64,000 nucleotides of DNA, taken from positions 1,798,001 to 1,862,000 of the forward strand of contig CAWCLV010000001.1 of assembly GCA_963796485.1 (NCBI GenBank), given 5' to 3'. The notes below the pieces were generated by a model. That model had not been told where the DNA came from. It ran no database searches and saw only the letters and a list, made by a program, of their open reading frames with translations. A program made the translations under genes and the position numbers. Below are positions 1 to 12,027 of the stretch, in pieces; the stretch's first letter is position 1, and each line of letters starts with the position of its first letter. This DNA is from CAWCDJ01 sp963796485 (GTDB taxonomy: Bacteria > Acidobacteriota > Terriglobia > Bryobacterales > Bryobacteraceae).

Positions 1-1377
1 ATCCAGGCCTACTCCATCCTGGAGCAGAACGCCGCCGACCCGGTTTCCTCCGAGCAGGCCTTTTACCAGGGCGCCATTCCCGGGCTGCTCCGCCGCCTCG
101 ATCCGCACTCCGTATTTTTCGATCCCGGGCAGTTCGAGCAGCTGCAGAAAATGGAAAGCTCCACCCAGAAGGGGTTCGGCACGGTGGTCTCCCTCTTGCC
201 GGGCCGTGTCATCGTTCTCCAGACGCTGCCGGGCACTCCTTCGGCGAAGGCCGGCCTGGCTCCGGGCGACGACATCCTGGCGGTGAACGGCTACGTGATC
301 GGGCGGCTCGACGTGGACCAGATCACCGAACTGCTTTCCGCCTCACGGCAGCGCCAGGCGCAGCTCGATGTTCGCAGACCCGGCACTTCGCGGATCGAGC
401 GGTTGGTGATGACCCCCGAAGACATGCAGGCGCCCAGCGTGGAGCGCGCGTTTTTTCTCGGGGCCGGCATCGGGTACATCCGCGTATCCAGCTTTGACGA
501 AAACACGGCGAAAGAGTTGAAAGAAGGGATTGAAAAGCTGGGCGGCGACCGGCTGGTAGGGCTGGTGCTCGACCTCCGCAACAACCCCGGCGGCCTGGTT
601 ACGGCGGCACTCGATACCGCCTGCCTTTTCCTGAAACCGGGGCAGAAGATCGTCACCGTGCGCGGACGCCACACGGCCGAAAAGTCGGAGGTGGTGCCGT
701 CCACCGCGATGCCCTACGGCTTCAAGCTGGCCATCCTGGTGAATGGAAAGACCGCCAGCGCCTCCGAAATCGTCACCGGCGCCATGCAGGACCACGACCG
801 CGCGGTCGTGCTGGGTGAGCCGAGCTACGGCAAGGGCCTCGTCCAGAGCGTGTTCCCCTTGAGCCAGAGCACCGGGCTCGCGCTGACCACGGCCCTCTAT
901 TACACCCCCAGCGGCCGCTCCATTCAGAAGCCTCTCGACGCGACGCGTTTCGAACTGGCGGACAAGACGGCGCATCCGAATACTCAGTCCGTGTTCCACA
1001 CCGACAAAGGACGCGTGGTCCGCGGCGGCGGCGGCATTATTCCCGATTATGTCGTTTACCCGCCGGAGATGAACCGGCTCCGCGCGGTCCTCGACGCCAG
1101 CGCCAGCTTCACCAATTTCGCCACCGAATACCTCCACGATCACAAGATCACCGAGGATTTCGAGGTGACGCCGCCGGTGCTCGCCGCATTTCAGGTTTTC
1201 GCCTCGGAGCGCGGGATACAGCCCGCGGTCTCTGACTGGTCCGCGGAACGGGACTTCGTGACCAACCGCCTCAAGACCGAGCTTTTCAACCAGGCATTCG
1301 GCGTGGAAAAGGGAGACCAGGTGGAAGCCCAGCGCGACCCGGTGATCCTCAAAGCGTTGGAAGTCCTGGGGCCGTAG
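1..1377 (+). CDS. S41 carboxy-terminal processing protease (5' end outside window)
   Basis: The reading frame is open from base 1 to the stop at 1375-1377, so the gene starts upstream of the window; an ATG at 151 is internal. Early residues (GLLRRLDPHSVFF) match the conserved lead-in of CtpA/Tsp proteases. A PDZ domain follows (about bases 150-400, with GLAPGDDILAVNG), then the S41 core. The catalytic serine lies in TASASEIVTGAMQD and the general-base lysine in GEPSYGKGLVQS, spaced as in CtpA. The family is periplasmic or membrane-anchored and trims protein C-termini. Only the signal region and N-terminus are missing. Family assignment is sure; the substrate is unknown. Confidence 0.93.
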   Translation: MQAYSILEQNAADPVSSEQAFYQGAIPGLLRRLDPHSVFFDPGQFEQLQKMESSTQKGFGTVVSLLPGRVIVLQTLPGTPSAKAGLAPGDDILAVNGYVIGRLDVDQITELLSASRQRQAQLDVRRPGTSRIERLVMTPEDMQAPSVERAFFLGAGIGYIRVSSFDENTAKELKEGIEKLGGDRLVGLVLDLRNNPGGLVTAALDTACLFLKPGQKIVTVRGRHTAEKSEVVPSTAMPYGFKLAILVNGKTASASEIVTGAMQDHDRAVVLGEPSYGKGLVQSVFPLSQSTGLALTTALYYTPSGRSIQKPLDATRFELADKTAHPNTQSVFHTDKGRVVRGGGGIIPDYVVYPPEMNRLRAVLDASASFTNFATEYLHDHKITEDFEVTPPVLAAFQVFASERGIQPAVSDWSAERDFVTNRLKTELFNQAFGVEKGDQVEAQRDPVILKALEVLGP

Positions 1378-1385
1378 CGCTTATT

Positions 1386-1445
1386 GTGGGGCAGACGTCC
1401 ACGTTCTGCGGCCGGAACTCCACGTCCGGCCCGGGAGGCCGGCCC
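1386..1445. repeat. Dispersed palindromic GC-rich element
   Basis: The start reads TGTGGGGCAGACGTCC and the end reads CCCGGGAGGCCGGCCCTACC. It resembles the ends of other palindromes in this window (1637-1715, 2747-2772, 9334-9360, 36890-36916). It lies just after the S41 stop codon and could act as a transcript-end hairpin. REP/MITE-like by appearance. Confidence 0.5.
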
Positions 1446-1636
1446 TACCGAAATCAGGATTCCACTTTCCCGGCAGCATTCCAGCGCAGCCGGCGGCCCT
1501 GTCTCAGCGACAGATTCGTCTTGCGATTCCGCGGCGTGATCCTGGCGATCGGCAAGCGCGCGGGGATGGAGGCGGCGCGTCTGCCGCGCGACGCTCCGGG
1601 CGTCGGCACCTGGCTGAAAGCGAGCGACGCGATTTT

Positions 1637-1715
1637 GTAGGGTAGGCCTCCCGGCCGGCCCACGCGCGCGGAGCGCGCCTTTCGGCGCGTGGGCAGGCCA
1701 GGAGGCCTACCCTAC
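1637..1715. repeat. Long inverted repeat (79-nt imperfect hairpin)
   Basis: The outer arms, GTAGGGTAGGCCTCC at 1637-1651 and GGAGGCCTACCCTAC at 1701-1715, are perfect 15-bp complements. An inner pair CCCACGCGC / GCGCGTGGG extends the stem. The left arm is the same GGCCTCCCGGCC-type core as the other dispersed palindromes. It sits at the end of the glycine-zipper remnant, whose frame stops at 1712-1714 inside the right arm. No U-tract follows on either side, so a classical terminator is not obvious. Confidence 0.75.
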
Positions 1716-2743
1716 CTGCGTCGGCTGCGGAACAGCGGGCCAGGCTGGCGGGCGACGTTGACCGGCTGGCGAAGGACCAATCACAGGCGCGTTTTCGCCG
1801 GCAGGTGAACGTTCCGCTTTCCCGTGATGGCAGCCCCGGTGGTGCCCGCCGCGGCTCCCGCTCGGGCGCCGACCAGCGCGCCAACTCCACTGCCGCCGAT
1901 GGCGCCAATCGCGACGCCGGCTCCACCTCCGCCGCCGACCAGCGCGCCGACTCCACTGCCGCCGATGGTGCCAATCGCGACGCCGGCTCCACCGCCGCCG
2001 CCGACCAGCGCGCCGACTCCACTGCCGCCGATGGTCCCAATCGCGGCGCCGGCTCCACCTCCGCCGCCGACCAGCGCGCCGACTCCACTGCCGCCGATGG
2101 TGCCAATCGCGGCGCCGGCTCCACCTCCGCCGCCGACCAGCGCGCCGACTCCACTGCCGCCGATGGTGCCAATCGCGGCGCCGACTCCACCTCCGCCGCC
2201 GACCAGCGCGCCCACTCCACTGCCGCCGATGGCGCCAATCGCGGCGCCGGCTCCACCTCCGCCGCCGACCAGCGCGCCCACTCCACTGCCGCCGATGGCG
2301 CCAATCGCGGTGCCGGCTCCACCTCCGCCGCCGACCAGCGCGCCCACTCCACCGCCGCCGATGGTGCCAATCGCGGTGCCGGCTCCACCTCCGCCGCCGA
2401 CCAGCGCGCCCACTCCACTGCCGCCGATGGCGCCAATCGCGGCGCCGGCTCCACCTCCGCCGCCGACCAGCGCGCCCACTCCACCGCCGCCGATGGTGCC
2501 AATCGCGGCGCCGGCTCCACCGCCGCCGCCGACCAGCGCGCCGACTCCACTGCCGCCGATGGCGCCAATCGCGGCGCCGGCTCCACCTCCGCCGCCGACC
2601 AGCGCGCCGACTCCACTGCCGCCGATGGCGCCAATCGCGGCGCCGGCTCCCGCTCGGGCGCCGACCAGCGCGCCGCGATGCGATACGTCCGGGCGCCTGC
2701 TTCCACCGAATCCAGGCTGTCTCGTGACTGGCTCCAAAGTCAA
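1712..2743 (-). pseudogene. Glycine-zipper repeat protein, broken
   Basis: Read on the minus strand, the 66-bp minisatellite encodes a 22-residue unit of the type GAGAAIGAIGGSGVGALVGG, a glycine-zipper pattern expected to pack as membrane-embedded or amyloid-like helices. The array ends in AAITGKRNVHLPAKTRL, a basic tail that fits the end of a glycine-zipper domain, then TGA at 1781-1783. In the same frame right after that stop comes LVLRQPVNVARQPG, which looks like the natural continuation, so the TGA is probably a nonsense mutation. No signal peptide is visible at the 5' end, where a palindromic element (2747-2772) adjoins. Minus-strand coding is inferred from composition and the tail, not from a search. 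Confidence 0.5.
1854..2669. repeat. 66-bp minisatellite, 12 copies
   Basis: Twelve direct copies of a 66-bp unit run from 1878 to 2669, preceded by a partial unit from 1854. The same GCTCCCGCTCGGGCGCCGAC segment occurs at the left edge and in the last copy. Copies differ by a few substitutions (GGCGCC/GGTGCC, ACTG/ACCG). Because 66 is a multiple of three and stops are absent, several frames stay open, giving artefactual Pro-rich (plus) and Gly- or Arg-rich (minus) readings. The glycine-zipper frame on the minus strand is the only one with protein-like flanks. Confidence 0.95.
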
Positions 2744-2746
2744 AAG

Positions 2747-2772
2747 CGGGCAGGCCCGGAGGCCTGCCCCAC
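2747..2772. repeat. Dispersed palindrome (GGGCAGGCC / GGCCTGCCCC)
   Basis: GGGCAGGCC at 2748-2756 pairs with GGCCTGCCC at 2761-2769. It is almost the same core as the elements at 9334-9360 and 36890-36916. It lies between the minisatellite and glutamate dehydrogenase, on the 5' side of the broken glycine-zipper frame. Confidence 0.7.
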
Positions 2773-2858
2773 TTACTGGTGAGCGGTCCTATTGGGCGCG
2801 TGCTGGACACTCCAGGTGCCCTGGCCTACCATAGGGTATCGGGAGGCACCGAACACTC

Positions 2859-4142
2859 TTGGCCACACTGACACCCCCTCTGTCCATTTCGCACGAGAAC
2901 GAGAAGAATCCCTGGCTCGCCGCCGCCGCGCGGTTCGATGAAGCCGCCGCGCGCCTGAAGCTTGACGACGGCATCCGCAAGGTGCTCGGCACATCGGCCC
3001 GGGAAGTGACCGTCCATATTCCGGTGCAGCTCGACGACGGCCGCATCGAAGTCTTCACCGGGTACCGCGTTCAGCACTCCCTGGCGCGCGGCCCGGCCAA
3101 AGGCGGCATCCGCTTCGCTCCGGACGTGACCCTGGACGAAATACGCGCCCTGGCCTCCTGGATGACCTGGAAGTGCGCGGTGGTGAATATCCCGTTCGGC
3201 GGGGGCAAGGGCGGCGTCATCTGCGACCCCAACGTGCTCTCCGAAACCGAACTCGAAAAGCTTACGCGGCGCTACACCGCCGAAATCATCGACTTCATCG
3301 GGCCGGAGCGCGATGTGCCCGCGCCGGACGTCAACACCAACGAGAAGATCATGGCGTGGATTATGGACACGTACTCCATGCACGCACGCCATACCGTGAC
3401 CGCCATCGTCACCGGCAAACCAATGTCGCTCGGCGGTTCGCGCGGCCGTCCGGAAGCTACGGGGCGGGGATGCATGATCGTGACGCAGCAGGCGCTGCCG
3501 CGTTTCGGACTGACCCCGGAGACCACCCGCGTCGTCATCCAGGGCTTCGGGAATGTCGGGGGCATGGCCGCAAAACTGATGTCCGCGATGGGGTTCAAGA
3601 TCATCGCCATCGTGGAGTACGATGGCGCCGTCTACAATCCCCGCGGCCTCGACATCGCCGCGCTGCACAAGCACCGGCATGAGACCGGTTCGATCACGGG
3701 CTTCGCCGGCGGCGAGAATATGGACAAGACCGAGGCCATGTTCCTGCCCTGCGACGTCCTGCTGCCGGCCGCCACCGAGAATGTGATCCACTCGGGCAAC
3801 GCCGACCGGCTTCGCTGCAAGATCCTCTGCGAGGGCGCCAACGGGCCGACCACGCCGTTGGCCGATGAGATCCTCGCCGAAAAGGGCGTGTTCGTGATTC
3901 CGGACATCCTGGCGAACGCGGGCGGCGTGACCGTCTCCTACTTCGAGTGGGTGCAGGACCGCCAGGGCTTCTTCTGGAACGAACAGACGGTGAACGAGCG
4001 CCTTCAGGAGATCATGGTGGAGAGCTTCGGCGCCGTGGTGCAGTATGCCGAGACGCACAACACCAACAACCGCATCGCGGCCTACATGCTGGCGCTCGAC
4101 CGCGTGGCTCACGCCATCAAGCTCCGGGGCATTTACGCGTGA
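2859..4142 (+). CDS. Glutamate dehydrogenase (Glu/Leu/Phe/Val dehydrogenase family)
   Basis: 427 residues, the normal size for the hexameric NAD(P)-dependent enzyme that interconverts glutamate and 2-oxoglutarate plus ammonia. The substrate-binding lysine lies in GPAKGGIRF and the catalytic region in MTWKCAVVNIPFGGGKGGV. The Rossmann dinucleotide fold has VIQGFGNVGG, and NAGGVTVSYFEWVQD is the usual C-terminal block. The start is a TTG at 2859 preceded by GGGAGG at 2841-2846; no ATG nearby fits better. Cofactor preference cannot be read from sequence alone. It is followed closely by mutS on the same strand. Confidence 0.95.
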   Translation: MATLTPPLSISHENEKNPWLAAAARFDEAAARLKLDDGIRKVLGTSAREVTVHIPVQLDDGRIEVFTGYRVQHSLARGPAKGGIRFAPDVTLDEIRALASWMTWKCAVVNIPFGGGKGGVICDPNVLSETELEKLTRRYTAEIIDFIGPERDVPAPDVNTNEKIMAWIMDTYSMHARHTVTAIVTGKPMSLGGSRGRPEATGRGCMIVTQQALPRFGLTPETTRVVIQGFGNVGGMAAKLMSAMGFKIIAIVEYDGAVYNPRGLDIAALHKHRHETGSITGFAGGENMDKTEAMFLPCDVLLPAATENVIHSGNADRLRCKILCEGANGPTTPLADEILAEKGVFVIPDILANAGGVTVSYFEWVQDRQGFFWNEQTVNERLQEIMVESFGAVVQYAETHNTNNRIAAYMLALDRVAHAIKLRGIYA

Positions 4143-4147
4143 ACCGG

Positions 4148-4172
4148 CGTGCCGCGACCTTCAGGGAGCGGG
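4148..4172 (+). repeat. Copy of dispersed GCCGCGACC-TCAGGGAGCGG element
   Basis: Reads GCCGCGACCTTCAGGGAGCGG, one base different from GCCGCGACCGTCAGGGAGCGG at 33939-33959. The GGGAG inside it is well placed to serve as the Shine-Dalgarno for the TTG start of mutS at 4176. It is also open in the mutS frame, which would give a spurious N-terminal extension from a GTG at 4149. Confidence 0.6.
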
Positions 4173-4175
4173 CCT

Positions 4176-6786
4176 TTGAGCGCTGACAATTCGACGCCGC
4201 TCATGCGGCAGTACCACAGCATCAAGCAGCAGGTTCCCAATACCCTGCTGATGTTCCGGCTGGGCGATTTCTACGAGATGTTCTTCGACGACGCGGTCAC
4301 CGCCGCGCGCGAACTCGAAGATTACGCTCACGTCGCGCAGCAAGGAGAAGGGCGCCGTGCCCATGTGCGGCGTCCCCTACCACGCGGCGGAAGGCTACAT
4401 CGCCCGGCTCATCCAGAAAGGCTACCGGGTTGCCATCTGCGACCAGGTGGAGGATCCGAAGCTCGCCAAAAAACTGGTCAAGCGCGAGGTGACCCGCATT
4501 GTCACTCCAGGCACCGCGATGGACGCGAACCTGGTGCGTTCCCGCGAGAACAATTACCTGGCGGCGGTCGGGGAGGCGGACGGCCGCTCGGCGGTGGCGC
4601 ACGTGGACCTCTCGACCGGCGAGTTCCGGGTCACCGAACTGGCGAAGGCGGATGTGGCGGGCGCGCTCGAACAGCTCGGCGCGCGCGAGGTGCTATTCCC
4701 CGGCGATCTCCCGCTGCTTGCGGGCCAGGACCGCGCCGGGCCGCGTTTCGTCCGCACGGAAATCGAGGAGTGGGTCTTCAGCCCGGATTATGCCGGCCGC
4801 ACGCTGCGCGACCATTTCCGCCTCCTCTCGCTCGATGGCTGCGGCCTGGCAAACCGCCCGGCGGCGATCGGAGCCGCGGGGGCCGTCCTCCATTACCTGC
4901 GCGATACGCAGCGCGCGGCGCTCGACCACCTCGACCGCCCGACCTTCTACGACCGCGCCGATTCCATGGTGCTCGACGCCGTCACTGTCCGGAACCTGGA
5001 ACTGCTCGAGCCGATCTTTGCCGCCGACGCCTCCGGGCCGCAAACGCAGGCCACGCTGCTCGGCGTGCTCGACCAGACGCAGACCGGGATGGGCGGGCGC
5101 CTGCTCCGGCAGCGCCTGCTCCGGCCGGCAATGGAACGCGCGGAAATCGAGCAGCGGCTCGATGCCGTCTGCGAACTGCTGCAACAGACGATCCTGCGGG
5201 CCGAACTCCGCAAGCAACTCACCGGCATCCTGGACCTCGAGCGGCTGCTCGCGAAAGTGACGCTCGGCTCCGCCGGGCCGCGCGATCTGCTGGCGCTCGG
5301 CCGCTCCATCGAGAAGATCCCCGCGCTCAAAAGGTGCTTCGATACGCAGCAGGCGGCGAGGCTGCGGTCGATCCACGAGCGCCTGGACGAACTTCCCGAC
5401 GTCGCCAACCTGATCCTCGAGGCGATCGCCGACGAACCGCCCCTGAACCTGGCGGATGGCGGCACCATTCGCGCCGGCTTCCACCCGGAACTCGACGAAC
5501 TCCGCGACCTGAGCACCAACGGCAAGCAGTACATCGCGCAGATCGAAGCCCGCGAGCGCCAGCGCACGGGCATCCAATCGCTCAAGGTGCGATTCAACAA
5601 CGTCTTCGGCTACTACATCGAGATCACGCGCTCCAACCTGCACCTCGCGCCGCCCGACTACGAGCGCAAGCAGACCCTGGCCAATGCCGAACGGTTCACC
5701 ACCCCGGAATTGAAGGAGTACGAGCATAAGGTCCTCGACGCGGAGGATAAGATCCTCACCCTCGAAAAGGAAATCTTCGCCGACGTCCGCAGGCGCGCCG
5801 CCGCGCAGGCACAGCGCATCCGCGCTACGGCGGCAGCGGTAGCCGAGTTGGACGTCACCGCGTCGCTGGCGCAGGTCGCGGCCGAAAATCGCTACCAGCG
5901 CCCCACGTTTTCCGACTCCGGCGAGATGCGGATCATGGCGGGGCGGCATCCGGTGATCGAACGGCTTGCGGAGCAGGACGCCGGCCGCTTCATTGCGAAC
6001 GATCTTTACCTGAACGATGCGAGCGACCTCATCGCGATCATCACCGGGCCCAACATGGGCGGCAAGTCCACGTACCTGCGGCAGGCGGCGCTCATCGCCA
6101 TCCTGGCCCAGATGGGGTCGTTCGTGCCCGCCGAATCCGCGGTGCTGCCGGTGATCGACCGCATCTTCACCCGCATCGGCGCATCGGACAACCTGTCGCG
6201 CGGCCGCTCCACCTTCATGGTGGAGATGACGGAGACGGCGGTGATTCTGAACACGGCCAGCCCGCGCAGCTTCGTCGTGCTCGATGAAATCGGCCGCGGC
6301 ACCGCCACTTACGACGGGCTCGCCCTCGCCTGGGCGGTGGTGGAGCACATTCACCAGCACACCCGCGCCAGGACTCTGTTCGCGACCCATTACCACGAAC
6401 TCACGGAACTTGCCGAACAGCTCGAGGGTGTCCGCAACCTGAGAGTCTCGGTCAAAGAGGCGGGGGACCACATCATCTTCCTTCGCAAGGTCGAGCCGGG
6501 ACGCGCCGACCGCAGCTACGGGATCGAAGTCGCGCGGCTTGCCGGGCTGCCGCTACAGGTCATCGAGCGGGCCCGCGAAGTGTTGAAACTTCACGAACGC
6601 ACCGAGCACGTGGTCACCGAGGAGCTCGCCGGAACGGAGGACGAAGGGCCGGTGCAGATCCAGCTTTTCGAGCCGGTCGGGTACACCATCGCGGAGCGCA
6701 TCCGGGGGCTGAACCTCGACCAGTTGCGGCCCATTGAAGCCTTACAACTGCTGGCGGATTTGCAGAAGGAGCTGAAGCGGCCATGA
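4176..6786 (+). CDS. mutS: DNA mismatch repair protein MutS, apparent single-base frameshift
   Basis: MutS recognises mismatches and recruits MutL. The N-terminal piece has the mismatch-binding Phe-X-Glu motif (GDFYEMFF) and breaks after AARELE. The second frame resumes at TSRSKEKGAVPMCGVPYH and runs to the stop at 6786 with the connector, lever and clamp domains and the ATPase: Walker A GPNMGGKST, Walker B VVLDEIGRGT, HYHELTEL. Removing one G at about 4320 restores one frame of about 869 residues, the normal length. TTG 4176 is preferred over GTG 4149, which would translate a repeat element. The anmK ATG overlaps the stop. It may be an assembly error or a true null allele. Confidence 0.93.
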
Positions 6787-7853
6787 GGGTGGCGGGAATC
6801 ATGAGCGGCACGTCGCTCGACGGTATCGACGTCGCGATCGTAGACGTGCGCGGGCGGTCGGTGGAAACGATCGGGTTCCAGTCCACCCCCTACTCCGCCG
6901 CGCTGCGCGATCGTATTCTGGCCGTTTCGAATGCCGAAACCCACACCGCGTCGATCTCGCGCCTGAATTTCGAACTTGCCGAACAGTACGCCCGGGCGGT
7001 ACAGCGCGCCATCAAGCGATGGGGGGCCATAGAGCTGATCGGCTGCCACGGCCAGACGGTGTTTCACGAGGGCCGCTCCCATACGCTGCAACTCGGCGAG
7101 CCTGCCGTGATCGCGGAGCGCACCGGCGTCCCGGTGGTCTCGAATTTCCGTTCGCGCGATATCGCCGCGGGCGGGCAGGGCGCGCCGCTGGTTCCATTCG
7201 TAGATTACCTGCTGTTCCGGCATTCGAAGCGCGCCAGAATCGCCCTGAATATCGGCGGGATCGCCAACATTACAGTAATTCCGCCGGCCGCGGCGCCCGA
7301 CGAAGTGATCGCCTTCGATACCGGTCCCGGCAATATGCTGATTGACGGGCTGGTACGGGATTTTTCGAAAGGGAAGCTGAGTTGCGACCGCGGCGGCCGC
7401 ATCGCCGAAACCGGCCAGGTTAACGGCAAGCTTTTGGACGAACTGCTGCGGGATCCGTACTACCGCAGAAAGCCGCCCAAGAGCGCGGGGCGCGAACAAT
7501 ACGGCGCGGAGTTTGTCGCGCACCTGAAAGCCAGGGGATTGCCGGGCGCCGATTTAATCGCGACGGCGACTGTCTTCACCGCGGCCACCATCGCAATCGG
7601 CATCGGCGAAAGACGCGGGGACCTGATTGCCTCGGGCGGCGGCGTGCACAACCCGCAGATTATGGCGCACTTGGCCGCATTCCTGCCCGGGATGGCGATT
7701 TCGACCTCGACCGATCACGGCATCGATGCCGATGCCAAGGAGGCGATTGCTTTCGCGGTGCTGGCCGCGCAGACCTGGCGCGGAAAAACCGGCAATCTGC
7801 CGTCCGCCACCGGGGCCCGCAAAGCCGTGATTTTGGGGAGTGTTACGCGCTAA
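6783..7853 (+). CDS. anmK: Anhydro-N-acetylmuramic acid kinase
   Basis: 356 residues. It phosphorylates and opens 1,6-anhydro-MurNAc to MurNAc-6-phosphate in peptidoglycan recycling, in the cytoplasm. The N-terminal GIMSGTSLDGIDVAIVD is the family signature and ATP site, with CHGQTVFHEG, DTGPGNMLIDG and SGGGVHN following in the expected order. The ATG at 6783 overlaps the mutS TGA (ATGA), so the two are translationally coupled. Confidence 0.96.
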   Translation: MRVAGIMSGTSLDGIDVAIVDVRGRSVETIGFQSTPYSAALRDRILAVSNAETHTASISRLNFELAEQYARAVQRAIKRWGAIELIGCHGQTVFHEGRSHTLQLGEPAVIAERTGVPVVSNFRSRDIAAGGQGAPLVPFVDYLLFRHSKRARIALNIGGIANITVIPPAAAPDEVIAFDTGPGNMLIDGLVRDFSKGKLSCDRGGRIAETGQVNGKLLDELLRDPYYRRKPPKSAGREQYGAEFVAHLKARGLPGADLIATATVFTAATIAIGIGERRGDLIASGGGVHNPQIMAHLAAFLPGMAISTSTDHGIDADAKEAIAFAVLAAQTWRGKTGNLPSATGARKAVILGSVTR

Positions 7854-7988
7854 AAAACCGGGAACGGCGAACCAGGGCGCCTCCGGAATTGCAACTCGCG
7901 CTGACGCGCCGCTCCCTCATTAAATCGTGAATGCTTACAAGGAGATGATGAGAACCACGGCGCGATATGAGTACGGCGCCGAAATAAT

Positions 7989-8225
7989 TCAGCGGAAAAG
8001 TGGTTGGACCTCGCTGACCGGCACTCGCTCGGGGACCTGTTGGCCGACCCGCATCTCATCCCAGTTGTAGGCGAATTCTTTGCCGCAGTCCAGGCAAACC
8101 ACATAGGTTCCGCTCCGGAGAGCACCGGGAGCCTGGAAACCGGCGTTCTTGCGCCCGGGCGTTTGAGGAAACGTCGTGCGACGGTGAGAACAACCCAAAA
8201 GCGAATTCAGTATCGACTGAAGCAT
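7989..8225 (-). CDS. Small zinc-ribbon-like protein
   Basis: 78 residues. An N-terminal GCSH and a central CLDCGKEF give a possible Cys/His plus CxxC metal site, followed by an acidic/aromatic stretch (AYNWDEMRVG). The ATG at 8225 follows a strong GGAAGGAAG ribosome site. I cannot name its function; similar short CLDCGKEF proteins seem common in Acidobacteria (recall, not checked). It stands alone between anmK (convergent) and the YpdA-like gene. Confidence 0.75.
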   Translation of the reverse strand: MLQSILNSLLGCSHRRTTFPQTPGRKNAGFQAPGALRSGTYVVCLDCGKEFAYNWDEMRVGQQVPERVPVSEVQPLFR

Positions 8226-8342
8226 AACTGGCTCCCTTCTTCCTTCCTTAAGTTAGATACAGTAAGTTGGCCTGGAGTTTCAGTTCGAGTACGTACGTAA
8301 TTCGGAAACGACGTACTGGTACGGACAGGAATGGACGGATTG

Positions 8343-9323
8343 TTACACTTTCCGGGCGATGTCTTCGGCGATCAATTTGCCGTGAAATCTTCCATTTTCA
8401 ATGAAAATCTCGTTGGTGTGCATCCCCGCGACGATTACACCCGCAAGGTAAATTCCCGCACGCTGGCTTTCCAGCGTCTCCGGGTCGGTACGGGGACGCT
8501 GTGTCTCCGGCTCGATCGAAATTCCCGTTGCATTGAGAAATTCCAGGTCCGGACGGTAGCCGATCAGCGCAAAAACGAAGTCATTTCTTAACGAAATCTC
8601 ACCCCCGGGAGTCGCGACGCGCACCGATTCGGGAAGAATCTCAACGACATGCGAGTGAAAATAGCCCGGTATCTCTCCGTTTTTAATTCGGTTCTCGATG
8701 TTGGGCTTGATCCAGTACTTCACTTTTTCCGAAATACCGGCTCCCCTGTGAATCAACGTAACCCGCGCGCCGGTCCACCATAACTCGAGCGCCGCGATAG
8801 CCGCGGAGTTTTTGGCGCCGATCACTATGACGTCCTGGTTATAGTACGGATGCGCCTCTTTATAGTAATGAAGTACCTTTGCTAGATCCTCTCCTGGTAC
8901 GTTCAAGCGATTCGCCACGTCATAGTAGCCGGTTGCGAGAACGATTTTCCGAACGTGATAAGTACGGGCGCAATCCAGCCTGTCGGTCGTGAAAACCTCG
9001 AACTCATTGTCCTGCCCCGCGATACGGTCAACCCGCTCGTACTGGCGAACGTCCAAATGGTAATGATCGGCCGCGCGCCGGTAGTACTTGAGGGCTTCAG
9101 TCCGATTTGGCTTTTCGTTAACACTGGTCATCGGGAGATTGCCGATTTCCAGCAGTTCGGGCGTGGTGAAGAACGTCATGTTGGTGGGGTAGTGATAAAT
9201 CGAGTTCACCACGCACCCCTTTTCCACCAGCACGGTCTTCACCCCGCGGTTCTGAAGTTCGATTCCGCAGGCAAGCCCGGTCGGGCCTGCACCGACAACC
9301 AAAACATCGAAAGATTCAGGCAT
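8343..9323 (-). CDS. ypdA: YpdA-type putative bacillithiol disulfide reductase
   Basis: 326-residue flavoprotein of the thioredoxin-reductase fold. The FAD site is VVGAGPTGLACGIEL at the N-terminus, and a second nucleotide-binding motif (VIVIGAKNSAAIAALELW) sits mid-protein for NADPH. ALIGYRPD and the C-terminal GVIVAGMHTNEIFIENGR are characteristic of YpdA. There is no CxxC redox pair, as expected for this family, which acts on bacillithiol disulfide. Standing alone, it suggests low-molecular-weight thiol metabolism in this organism. Confidence 0.9.
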   Translation of the reverse strand: MPESFDVLVVGAGPTGLACGIELQNRGVKTVLVEKGCVVNSIYHYPTNMTFFTTPELLEIGNLPMTSVNEKPNRTEALKYYRRAADHYHLDVRQYERVDRIAGQDNEFEVFTTDRLDCARTYHVRKIVLATGYYDVANRLNVPGEDLAKVLHYYKEAHPYYNQDVIVIGAKNSAAIAALELWWTGARVTLIHRGAGISEKVKYWIKPNIENRIKNGEIPGYFHSHVVEILPESVRVATPGGEISLRNDFVFALIGYRPDLEFLNATGISIEPETQRPRTDPETLESQRAGIYLAGVIVAGMHTNEIFIENGRFHGKLIAEDIARKV

Positions 9324-9333
9324 AGTGAGAAAA

Positions 9334-9360
9334 CCGGGCAGGCCAGGAGGCCCGCCCCAC
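9334..9360. repeat. Dispersed palindrome between ypdA-like gene and alaS
   Basis: CCGGGCAGGCCAGGAGGC followed by CCGCCCCAC, same design as 2747-2772 and 36890-36916. It fills almost the whole gap between the YpdA start (9323) and the alaS stop (9363), so it could serve as the end hairpin of the alaS transcript. Confidence 0.65.
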
Positions 9361-9362
9361 TT

Positions 9363-11996
<2,634 letters not shown>

Positions 11997-12027
11997 TGGG
12001 GTTCCTTTGTAAGGTGGTCTAAATACA

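Noticed and set aside
1854..2669. CRISPR array
   Set aside because: The 66-bp units are contiguous without unique spacers and encode protein.
1805..2834. Pro-rich and Ala/Asp-rich plus-strand frames across the minisatellite
   Set aside because: They arise because the 66-bp unit has no stops in several frames; no ribosome site or normal protein ends flank them.
4300..4340. Programmed ribosomal frameshift in mutS
   Set aside because: No slippery heptamer or stimulatory structure is evident, and MutS is not known to use one; an indel is simpler.
7945..8072. Short plus-strand frame after AAGGAG at 7938
   Set aside because: It runs antisense into the zinc-ribbon-like gene, which has better coding features; no protein-like sequence.
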